Shown one piece after another: positions 1 to 7,093 of a stretch of 17,259 nt of DNA. The DNA comes from Methanospirillum hungatei (GTDB taxonomy: Archaea; Halobacteriota; Methanomicrobia; Methanomicrobiales; Methanospirillaceae): NCBI RefSeq assembly GCF_020216685.1, contig NZ_JAIWNS010000119.1, positions 1-17,259 on the forward strand. The letters run 5' to 3'. Under the pieces are notes generated by a model, which saw only the letters and a program-made list of their open reading frames with translations, ran no database searches and was not told the DNA's origin. A program made the position numbers and the translations under genes. Each line of letters opens with the position of its first letter. Position 1 is the first letter of the stretch.

Positions 1-47
1 ATTGTCGATAGTAATCAAACACCAAAACCTCTTCATGAGACATATTA

Positions 48-1190
48 TTAGCTTATATTTTCTCGACTAACTTGTTCATTCGGAGATACTGTGATATCTT
101 CGCAGCAGATAGTTCCCCAGGTATTACCGGTGGCCATTATATCCACCGTATTCCTGTTCTCAATATCATACTGTGAATTATCCTGGAAAGTATTTCCTCC
201 GGTACTTCTTCCTCCTCCACCAATATCAGGCCGTGTGGCACCTCCGGTTGCGATGTAAATACCAACCGGATTTTGTTTTATGGTATTCCCCTGAATGGCC
301 GGTGTTGAATCCATCCTTACAATAATGCCATATTCGCCATTTCCAGTAAGAGTGTTACCGGTAATCATCGGGTTTGCAGATCCCTTTATGCTGATTCCGG
401 CACCTTTACAGGATATCTTGTTGTTCTCAATGGATGGGTGTGAAGATGCTGTGCAGTCAATTCCATTCAGGGTTGAGAAGGTGTTCTTTGAAATAGTGGG
501 GTAACTCTCACCATATGCAGTTATACCCCAGTTCAGGTTTCCGGCAAAATTGTTGTCAGAAATTTTCGGGTGAGCAGTTCCGAGTGTCGTTATCCCGGCA
601 TGCGCCGTTCCGGAAAATGAGCATTTCTCGATAGTTGGTGATGTACCATCACACAGGATAGCCGTCCCATCATTTGTCCCACCCGGACTATTCACAATGG
701 AAAAGCTCAATGAGGAGATAACAGCATTATCTGCCCCGATAATTGACGGATACCTGCCTCCCGGAGAATCCGGGATATCATATCGTGCTCCTCCTGATAT
801 TACCGGATTTGGTGATACCGGAACCATGGATACGGAAGATGTCACTTTTTTTCTGGTGAGTGTCATTCCATTTTTCAATCTGATGGGAAAGACCTCACCA
901 TTTGCTGCATCATACGTGTTCGCAGATTCAACCATGACGGTATCACCGGATCGTGCCCTGTTTACCGCTGCAGTAATAGTCTTGAAGGGTTTGGTCTCGG
1001 CTCCCGTTCCCGTACTGTCATTTCCGGTCTTTGAGTTTACATAGTATACCATCCCGGCTGGTTTCTTATTTAAACCTTCCGCGAATGTTGTAGGTGTTTT
1101 ATCCAGATTTATCGGTGCTGCTGTCAGAGGCCAGCTGAGAAGACACCAGACAATGACCAGAATAAACCATGAACCAAAGGTTTTCATCAT
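48..1190 (-). CDS. Secreted right-handed beta-helix (NosD/DUF1565-like) protein
   Basis: A 380-residue protein. Residues 1-25 form a signal peptide: short basic start, hydrophobic core about 8-22, then Thr-Ala-Ala before Pro26, so it should be exported. Residues about 47-115 resemble DUF1565 (YYVNSKTGNDSTGTG followed by KPFKTITAAV and a GDTVMV turn), the usual N-terminal entry to a parallel beta-helix. From about 150 to 345 come regular coils of 21-24 residues, each with a Pro-x-Ile-x-x-Asn-like turn (prolines at 185, 208, 231, 252, 274, 297, 321). This is the pattern of PbH1/NosD repeats found in archaeal surface proteins and polysaccharide-acting enzymes. No C-terminal membrane anchor or sorting motif is seen; the tail is short and polar and holds a Cys-Cys pair (363-364). 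The start is backed by an AGGAG ribosome site 6 bases upstream; the next codon is also ATG. Substrate or ligand is unknown. Confidence 0.88.
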   Translation of the reverse strand: MMKTFGSWFILVIVWCLLSWPLTAAPINLDKTPTTFAEGLNKKPAGMVYYVNSKTGNDSTGTGAETKPFKTITAAVNRARSGDTVMVESANTYDAANGEVFPIRLKNGMTLTRKKVTSSVSMVPVSPNPVISGGARYDIPDSPGGRYPSIIGADNAVISSLSFSIVNSPGGTNDGTAILCDGTSPTIEKCSFSGTAHAGITTLGTAHPKISDNNFAGNLNWGITAYGESYPTISKNTFSTLNGIDCTASSHPSIENNKISCKGAGISIKGSANPMITGNTLTGNGEYGIIVRMDSTPAIQGNTIKQNPVGIYIATGGATRPDIGGGGRSTGGNTFQDNSQYDIENRNTVDIMATGNTWGTICCEDITVSPNEQVSRENIS

Positions 1191-1194
1191 GTGT

Positions 1195-1200
1195 GACTCC
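1195..1200 (-). promoter_or_regulatory. Shine-Dalgarno site of the beta-helix gene
   Basis: On the minus strand AGGAGT lies about six bases before the ATG at 1190. It supports that start over downstream choices, although the second of the two consecutive ATG codons (1187) could also be used. Confidence 0.6.
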
Positions 1201-1220
1201 TGAAGGGTAGTATACTCATG

Positions 1221-1252
1221 AAAAGAAAAAGTTTTGTATGTGGTACCAAAAA
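1221..1252 (-). terminator. T-rich probable archaeal terminator after the histidine kinase gene
   Basis: Just downstream of the kinase stop, the minus strand reads a run of five T (plus 1248-1252) and then TTTTTCTTTT (plus 1221-1230). No strong hairpin is present. T-rich tracts are the usual intrinsic termination signal of archaeal RNA polymerase. Read-through into the beta-helix gene 69 bases downstream is still possible. Confidence 0.45.
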
Positions 1253-1259
1253 GGATAAA

Positions 1260-3560
1260 TCATTCAGAAAACCGATATGAACCCTGGGGAACCAGTATTT
1301 CAAATCTTGCCCCCTCTCCCGACTTTCCCGTCTCCCGTATTGAAAGACCGGTTATCGAGAGGATCTCCCTGATCAGAAACAGTCCGAAACCGGTATTTTT
1401 TCCATAACCTCTCTCAAAAATATTTTCCTTTTCAGTATCCGGAACCCCTGTTCCGTCATCCTCATAGAGAATGACCAGATCCTGTCCTTCCTGTCTTTGA
1501 GACAAAAGTATCTGGCTGACTTTTTCTCCATGCATCAGGCTGTTCTGAATCAGATTTTCAAAGACTATACCCAGCATCTGATCTGCAAAAACTTCAAGAC
1601 CATTAAGTTCATTGACTATCAAAACTCCATCAACTTTGAAACCATCAACCAGATGAGAAATATTCTGCCATTGCGGGCTTTCGGCACCGATATTCTGATA
1701 GGTACTGGTGAACACAATTTTTCGTTCAATATCTCCGGTTATAGAGCCAATCCGGCCGATTAACTCTTTTCCACTCTCGGTATCAATTTCTTCAGACAGG
1801 AGGTAGAGATATCCTTTCAGGGCAGTCAAACTGTTTTTTACATCATGACGGGTGATGCTGGTAAGCAGAGAGAGTTTTTTATTGACCATGGTAAGAGCCT
1901 GGGATATTCGTCTCTGTTCTCCGATATCAAGGAAAGAAATGACCGAGCCATATCCTTTCAGCCTGAGTGAGGAGGCCGTTGCCATTATCCATGCGATCTC
2001 ACCCTTTGGGTTTTGTATACCGATCTCAATTCCTGCTCCATCCTCTCCTTGTTTAAGAAGTTCTCGTAAAGGATAGGTTTGTGATGAGCTGAATATGGTA
2101 CCGTCATTTTTAAATACAGTCCATTCTGGTCTGGAGATGTCGTTATCAATGAGTTCTTCACGGCTGACGTGCAGAATCCGTGCTGCATGCTGGTTTACCT
2201 CAATGATGGCACCATTCTCATCCGTCACGATAATGCCGGTTGGAACACTGGAGAACAGTGTCTCATACTTCTGCATCGCTTCACAGACGATCTCTTCACT
2301 GGTTTTACGTTCAGTAATGTCAGTAACAATCCCCTGTAACGCAGTAATGGTGCCTGAGCTATCTGTTATCGGGGAATTTCTCTGGGATACCCATTTCAGT
2401 TCTCCGGATTTGGTAATAATCTGAAATTCATACGTCTCCGGTATTACACCATTCAGCAGATCTTTATATGCCTTCTCAAAGTATTCACGACTGTGGGGTG
2501 CTATACATCTTCGCAGTAACTCTGGATTTTTGTAAAATTCTTCCTGAGTATACCCGCTGATCTCCAGAACTGAGGGACTAATATATTCATATTTCCATTC
2601 TGGGAGCCGGAGCATGAAGATAAGATCTCTTGATTTCTCTGCAAGAAGCCGGTATTTCTCTTCACTATCGAGTAGAGCTGACTCCATCCGTTTTCTGTCT
2701 GTTATATCAATATGGGATCCGACCATCCGGCAGGGATTGCCTTCATTATCCCATGCAACAACCTTTCCTCTTCCATGGATGTACCGGTAGTCACCATTTT
2801 TCGTCCTGATGCGAAACTCGATATCAAACCCCCTGTCCTTTCTGGTAAGGCTCTCCTGTATCTCTTTTTCAGCACGAATCACATCGTCCGGATGAAGGAG
2901 TGACCGCCAGTTCTCATAATTGCCCTCAAATTCTCCTGGCTCATAGCCGATCATCCGGTAGTACCAGTCACTGAAATAAGCCTTGTTGGTCTTGAGGTTC
3001 CAGTCCCATATTCCATCACTGGTCGCTTCCATGACCAGTCTGTACCGTTCCTCACTCTCCAGTATTTGTTCAGACTGCAGGGCAAGCTGTTCAATCGTCT
3101 TTCGAAGTTCCTCTTCAGATGCAGCAAGCTCTTCATTTAACGATGTGAGTTCCTCATTTTTCTTTTCAAGCTCAATTGCTGCATGTGCGTGCTGAACAGC
3201 CCGGTTTACCATATTGATAAGTTCAATGAAAAGAGCAGCAGGATCTCCGTCTTTTTGCAGATAGAATGACGCCCCGGAATTCAGCGCTTCGATTGCGACA
3301 TCCTCCCTCCCCCTTCCGGTGAATATTATAAAAGGAATGATTGGGTTATTCTGACGAATCTTTTTTAAAAATTCAATTCCGTTCAATCCTGGCATTTCAT
3401 AATCAGAAACAATCACGTCAAATAGTTGCTTCTGCATGGTTTCCAATGCATCTTTCGCAGATATCGCCGTAGTTATCTGAATCATGCCGGATTGTTCAAG
3501 AAACATCTTTCCAATTTCAAGAAAGGATGGATCATCATCGACATAGAGCGCTGAGATCAT
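1260..3560 (-). CDS. Receiver-PAS-PAS-PAS-histidine kinase signalling protein
   Basis: With the start at 3560 this is a 766-residue cytoplasmic sensor with no membrane segments. Residues 1-120 are a response-regulator receiver: acidic DDD at 8-10, phospho-acceptor Asp53 in VSDYEMPG, Thr81 and Lys103. A charged coiled coil (about 125-172) leads to three PAS domains (about 170-290, 299-418, 429-550); the first two end in the typical DITDRK/DITERK linker. The kinase core has an H-box with His572 (RHDVKNS), an N-box near 668-678 (ENLIQNSLMHG), a G1 box (DDGTGVP, 701-707), an F-box (IFERGYGK) and a G2 box (GFGLFLI, 724-730). All catalytic boxes appear intact. Known members usually sense redox, gas or small ligands through PAS; the ligand cannot be read here. 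The start at 3560 is preferred because the receiver fold begins there and AGGAT sits six bases upstream; an ATG at 3599 would add 13 residues. It is divergent from the addBA-like pair. Confidence 0.93.
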   Translation of the reverse strand: MISALYVDDDPSFLEIGKMFLEQSGMIQITTAISAKDALETMQKQLFDVIVSDYEMPGLNGIEFLKKIRQNNPIIPFIIFTGRGREDVAIEALNSGASFYLQKDGDPAALFIELINMVNRAVQHAHAAIELEKKNEELTSLNEELAASEEELRKTIEQLALQSEQILESEERYRLVMEATSDGIWDWNLKTNKAYFSDWYYRMIGYEPGEFEGNYENWRSLLHPDDVIRAEKEIQESLTRKDRGFDIEFRIRTKNGDYRYIHGRGKVVAWDNEGNPCRMVGSHIDITDRKRMESALLDSEEKYRLLAEKSRDLIFMLRLPEWKYEYISPSVLEISGYTQEEFYKNPELLRRCIAPHSREYFEKAYKDLLNGVIPETYEFQIITKSGELKWVSQRNSPITDSSGTITALQGIVTDITERKTSEEIVCEAMQKYETLFSSVPTGIIVTDENGAIIEVNQHAARILHVSREELIDNDISRPEWTVFKNDGTIFSSSQTYPLRELLKQGEDGAGIEIGIQNPKGEIAWIMATASSLRLKGYGSVISFLDIGEQRRISQALTMVNKKLSLLTSITRHDVKNSLTALKGYLYLLSEEIDTESGKELIGRIGSITGDIERKIVFTSTYQNIGAESPQWQNISHLVDGFKVDGVLIVNELNGLEVFADQMLGIVFENLIQNSLMHGEKVSQILLSQRQEGQDLVILYEDDGTGVPDTEKENIFERGYGKNTGFGLFLIREILSITGLSIRETGKSGEGARFEILVPQGSYRFSE

Positions 3561-3566
3561 AACATA

Positions 3567-3571
3567 TCCTG
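3567..3571 (-). promoter_or_regulatory. Ribosome binding site that favours the kinase start at 3560
   Basis: The minus strand reads CAGGA six bases before the ATG at 3560. This choice starts the protein at MISALYVDDD, the normal beginning of a receiver domain. The longer start at 3599 has only a weaker AAGGT, further from its ATG. Confidence 0.5.
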
Positions 3572-3624
3572 GATATATGGGAATTATACCCTTGAGCATT
3601 TAAGACTGACCTTCACACCAGATC

Positions 3625-3636
3625 ATATCCGGATAT
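3625..3636. promoter_or_regulatory. Perfect 12-bp palindrome ATATCCGGATAT, candidate operator
   Basis: The sequence is its own reverse complement over 12 bases. It lies in the gap between the divergent kinase and addB-like genes and immediately upstream of the candidate TATA element at 3640-3647. In archaea a protein bound there would affect TBP/TFB loading. A regulatory role is inferred from position and symmetry only. Confidence 0.35.
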
Positions 3637-3639
3637 TCA

Positions 3640-3647
3640 GATATAGG
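3640..3647 (+). promoter_or_regulatory. Candidate TATA box of the addB-addA pair
   Basis: GATATAGG is centred about 27 bases before the ATG at 3671, the spacing expected for a leaderless or nearly leaderless archaeal transcript. No Shine-Dalgarno sequence is present before that ATG, which agrees with a leaderless message. The TATA match is only moderate. Confidence 0.4.
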
Positions 3648-3670
3648 CCTGACACTAACCTTTTAGCTGC

Positions 3671-6600
3671 ATGCCAGGTCAGATCGTTCTTATTCATGCA
3701 GTTCCCGGCACCGGTCTTGGTGAGGCGGTCAACACTTATATATCCCATATCAAAGAGGATCCCTTTGGCTCGTGGATGATTCTTCCGACACACCGGCTTA
3801 TCAGGACGGTTCGGGACCAGCTGATAAAGTCAGGAATCACCTTTCTTCCTGACCACATCTGCACTCCTGATGACTTGTGCAGCTATCTTATCGACCGGTA
3901 TGGAGATGGAACGGTTCTCATAAAACCGGAGACATCACGGCTTCTTCTTGTAGATCTGTTAAAAAAACACCAGGATGAACTCACCCTCTTTTTTGCCCAG
4001 AAAAATCCATCTCCCCGTGCAGTCCAGGATCTTCAGATCCTGATGCAGGTCATCATCCGGAGAGAGATAGACTATCCAGCCTGCCTGGGCCCTCTGCAAT
4101 CTGAAAAAAGTCATCAGATATCTCTGCTAATATCTGCATATCACCATATACTCAGTGAAAACAATCTCGTCGATCAGGATACCCTGCTCTTATGGACGAT
4201 AGATTTTCTAAAGAAAAGAGATCCTACAGATGTCAGATCAATCATCCGTCATGTCCATTTATTCGGACTTTTCGAACCAATGCCCCTTGAAAAAAGACTG
4301 ATATGCACATTGGGAGAAGTAGGCGAAACCCTGCATTATACGCTTCCTGATGGGAAAGATTTTGATATTTTTTCAGACACAGGTGACTGGCTCTCCTATG
4401 GGAGTGAGGAGGTTATACCATCAACCGGGATGGAGCAGCAGATGACGACCATCTTCTGTCATGATCCATCGGGAACTCTTGACTATCTGATCTTTCCTAA
4501 CATATCTGGAATGGGGTTTTCAGATCCGGCGACGGAGATGAGAGAGGTAGCACGGGAAATTGTACGACTGCATGACATGGGAGTTTCCTATGAGGATATT
4601 GCAATAGCCACTCCTGATTTCAGGTCTACCCGTGGCTATGCGTTGGAGGCATGTACTGATTCTGGTATTCCTGTCCGACCATCACAAGGCCCTCTTCTGC
4701 AATCCTCTCCTCTTATCGCATATTATCTCTCCATTTTTGATCTCATAGAAAAAGGAATGCGATATGATGAGTTAGTACGAGTCATACAAAGCCCGTATTG
4801 TAGGTTCCGATGGGAGGCAGAGGAAGACGCGGATAAAAAATCCGGTGACCAGAAGAAGAGCGGAAAGACAACTTCCCGATACATCTTCCTTTCTTATAAA
4901 AATTTCGATCTCCTCTGTCGGACATATGGACTGGATGGCGGTCATATCGACTGGGAAAAACGGCTATCTGATGTTCTTTCATTCTGTAATGAGGAGGATA
5001 ATGAACAGCCGATATCCGATGGACAGGGATCTGTTCAGAATAAAAAACCAGTTTCACGAACGTACCACCCCCGGCGACCACTGGGAAAACAGGAGATGAA
5101 AGATACAATAGAGGGTATTATCAGGTTGGTAGGAATCATTCGAAGACTTCGGGATAAACGAACCATCCGTGAGCATATCTGGCACTTTAAAACAATATTA
5201 AAAGAGATCGGTTCACCGGTCCCCGGCCTGGCACATGTCAACTCCCTCAATGCCTGGCTGACGGATGAGGAATACCTGGACCTGTCCTCTTTTCATACCG
5301 TGCTCAGTGAGTTACAGGATCTCTCAGGGACCGGTGTTATCTCTCATCTGGATCCGGCTGTACCGGTGACATTTATTGATTTCATTGGTGCCGTCCGTCA
5401 TGTTCTGCAGGAAAAGTCAGGTAGTGTATCTCCCGATGCTTCAGGGGTCATACTAACAGGAATTCGTGAGATCGCTCATCAGCACTATCCGTATGTCTTT
5501 TTGGTCTCACTCAATGAAGGGCAAATTCCCCGGCTTACCACACGACTCCCTTTCACAAACTCCAGTGAGAACAGCCGGATGGATACAAGAACCCTCTCTG
5601 ATATTCTCAGGCAGGAAAAATACCAGTTTATCACTGCACTCGCAGCCGGCACAAATCATCTCTACCTGAGCTGGTATGAACACAAGGATGAACGGACTGT
5701 TTTGCCATCGGTCTTCATTGATTATCTCAAATCATCTACCCTTCTCCCTGAATGGGGACGTGGTTCAGATGAGAGTGGTGATTCCCGGTTTCCTGGAGAC
5801 ATGGAGGCATCCTACTCTGCAGGAATCTGTATCCACAACTCTGAATGGGAGAGATCACGCTCATTTATTCCGGAAGATGTTCTGTTGTCTTCACTGGTAC
5901 AGCGGATATCAATTGAACGAACATACCGGTTCAGATTAAACCGTTCAGAGTATGATGGAATCATCGGAGATTGCCAGATTATCAGGTCTGCTCTTCACTC
6001 TCAATTCAGCCCGGCATACTTATGGTCTGCGTCGATGCTTGAGACCTATGCGAAATGTCCGTTCAGGTTTTATCTTGAACGGGTTCTTCATATCCGGCCT
6101 CTTCCTGATATTGGAAGTGACATCCCGCCGGAGACAAAGGGGAATCTTATTCATGTCATTATGAGCCGTTTCAAACGGACGATGCATGAAAACCGCCTTC
6201 TCCCGATCAAAGAAGCCGGGTTTGATACGGCACTCTCTCTCATCAGGGATATTGCAGAGGAGGAGTGTGATAAGGTTCCCTATACGACTCCGCTCTGGAT
6301 AGCAAAGAAAAGGCAGATCATGGGGGGAGAAGATATCGGTGGCGGCATTCTGGAGCGGTTTATAGCAACTGAAATTGACCGTCTGAGTCCTGATGAAGAT
6401 GGGAGGATTCCTCACCAGTTCACCCCCCGGTTTTTTGAATACTCATTCGGAGCAGTGAGAGGTCCTGATGATGATCCCGCTTCCAGGAGTGAACCGGTAG
6501 ATCTTCTGGCAATTCAGAGGGAGTTGAAAAAATCTGAAACCCCCGGTCAGACTGATGGGGATACAGGTGAGGCTGAAAATTCCATTCGGTTTATTGGAAA

Positions 6601-7093
6601 GATTGATCGGATTGATCTGACTCCGGACGGGCTTTTTGGTATCATCGACTATAAAACCGGGAAGAGTATTCCTGGATCATCAGACCTTACCCGTATGACT
6701 GCATTACAGCTTCCCCTCTATCTTCTTGCATATCAGCATATATCTGCCAATAAACCGGTTTTTGGTTCCTATATACAACTCCAACGAAAAATCCTTCATT
6801 CAATACCCCTCTATGATCCCACCTTAAAAAACACTCTTCCTAAAGGAAAATTGCCCAGGTCAGAACCTCGGTGGCAGGAAATTCTTGAAAACGCACTGCA
6901 TAGTTCCATCTCTCATGTTCATGATATAAGGGATGGATTATTCCCGATTCAGGCCACAACCGAATGCAATGCAGACTGGTACTGTCCGTACAAAACGATA
7001 TGCAGGTTCCAGCCAGATCGGGGATCACAGCTGGGAGAGTGGTACCGGTATCCTTCTGTATCTGATATATGTCCAGAGGAGGCGACGGTATAA
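3671..7093 (+). CDS. addB: AddB-like subunit: inactive helicase fold plus PD-(D/E)XK nuclease
   Basis: At 1140 residues this has the usual AddB size. The N-terminus resembles a UvrD-type P-loop, but the loop (PGTGLGEA, about 11-18) has no Lys-Thr/Ser and none of the later ATPase motifs is apparent, as expected for the non-motor subunit that scans DNA. The C-terminal nuclease is clear: Cys796 in the YAKCPFRFYLE motif, His828 in GNLIHVI, an FEYSFG strand near 922, Asp979/Asp982 in KIDRIDL, Asp993 and Lys995 in IIDYKTGK, a QLPLY helix, and C-terminal Cys1099, Cys1105 and Cys1111. The four cysteines match the iron-sulfur staple of AddB, though the C-x5-C-x5-C spacing differs from the C-x2-C-x5-C known from Bacillus. 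A polar stretch of about 30 residues (about 940-972) precedes the KIDRID strand. The stop codon overlaps the addA start, so the pair is surely co-transcribed. Expected role: with AddA, resection of double-strand DNA ends for recombination. A distant RecB-family nuclease of other use cannot be excluded. Confidence 0.85.
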   Translation: MPGQIVLIHAVPGTGLGEAVNTYISHIKEDPFGSWMILPTHRLIRTVRDQLIKSGITFLPDHICTPDDLCSYLIDRYGDGTVLIKPETSRLLLVDLLKKHQDELTLFFAQKNPSPRAVQDLQILMQVIIRREIDYPACLGPLQSEKSHQISLLISAYHHILSENNLVDQDTLLLWTIDFLKKRDPTDVRSIIRHVHLFGLFEPMPLEKRLICTLGEVGETLHYTLPDGKDFDIFSDTGDWLSYGSEEVIPSTGMEQQMTTIFCHDPSGTLDYLIFPNISGMGFSDPATEMREVAREIVRLHDMGVSYEDIAIATPDFRSTRGYALEACTDSGIPVRPSQGPLLQSSPLIAYYLSIFDLIEKGMRYDELVRVIQSPYCRFRWEAEEDADKKSGDQKKSGKTTSRYIFLSYKNFDLLCRTYGLDGGHIDWEKRLSDVLSFCNEEDNEQPISDGQGSVQNKKPVSRTYHPRRPLGKQEMKDTIEGIIRLVGIIRRLRDKRTIREHIWHFKTILKEIGSPVPGLAHVNSLNAWLTDEEYLDLSSFHTVLSELQDLSGTGVISHLDPAVPVTFIDFIGAVRHVLQEKSGSVSPDASGVILTGIREIAHQHYPYVFLVSLNEGQIPRLTTRLPFTNSSENSRMDTRTLSDILRQEKYQFITALAAGTNHLYLSWYEHKDERTVLPSVFIDYLKSSTLLPEWGRGSDESGDSRFPGDMEASYSAGICIHNSEWERSRSFIPEDVLLSSLVQRISIERTYRFRLNRSEYDGIIGDCQIIRSALHSQFSPAYLWSASMLETYAKCPFRFYLERVLHIRPLPDIGSDIPPETKGNLIHVIMSRFKRTMHENRLLPIKEAGFDTALSLIRDIAEEECDKVPYTTPLWIAKKRQIMGGEDIGGGILERFIATEIDRLSPDEDGRIPHQFTPRFFEYSFGAVRGPDDDPASRSEPVDLLAIQRELKKSETPGQTDGDTGEAENSIRFIGKIDRIDLTPDGLFGIIDYKTGKSIPGSSDLTRMTALQLPLYLLAYQHISANKPVFGSYIQLQRKILHSIPLYDPTLKNTLPKGKLPRSEPRWQEILENALHSSISHVHDIRDGLFPIQATTECNADWYCPYKTICRFQPDRGSQLGEWYRYPSVSDICPEEATV
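7076..7082 (+). promoter_or_regulatory. Strong Shine-Dalgarno inside the addB end, sets the addA start
   Basis: GAGGAGG lies ten bases before the ATG at 7093, within the last codons of the upstream gene. Together with the TAATG stop/start overlap it points to coupled translation from 7093, rather than use of the in-frame ATG at 7069, which lies before this site. Confidence 0.7.

Noticed and set aside
3561..3599. Longer start of the histidine kinase at 3599
   Set aside because: The extra 13 residues lie before the normal start of a receiver domain, and the ATG at 3560 has a better-placed AGGA site.
7069..7092. Longer start of addA at ATG 7069
   Set aside because: The strong GAGGAGG at 7076-7082 is downstream of it and fits the ATG at 7093, which also overlaps the addB stop.
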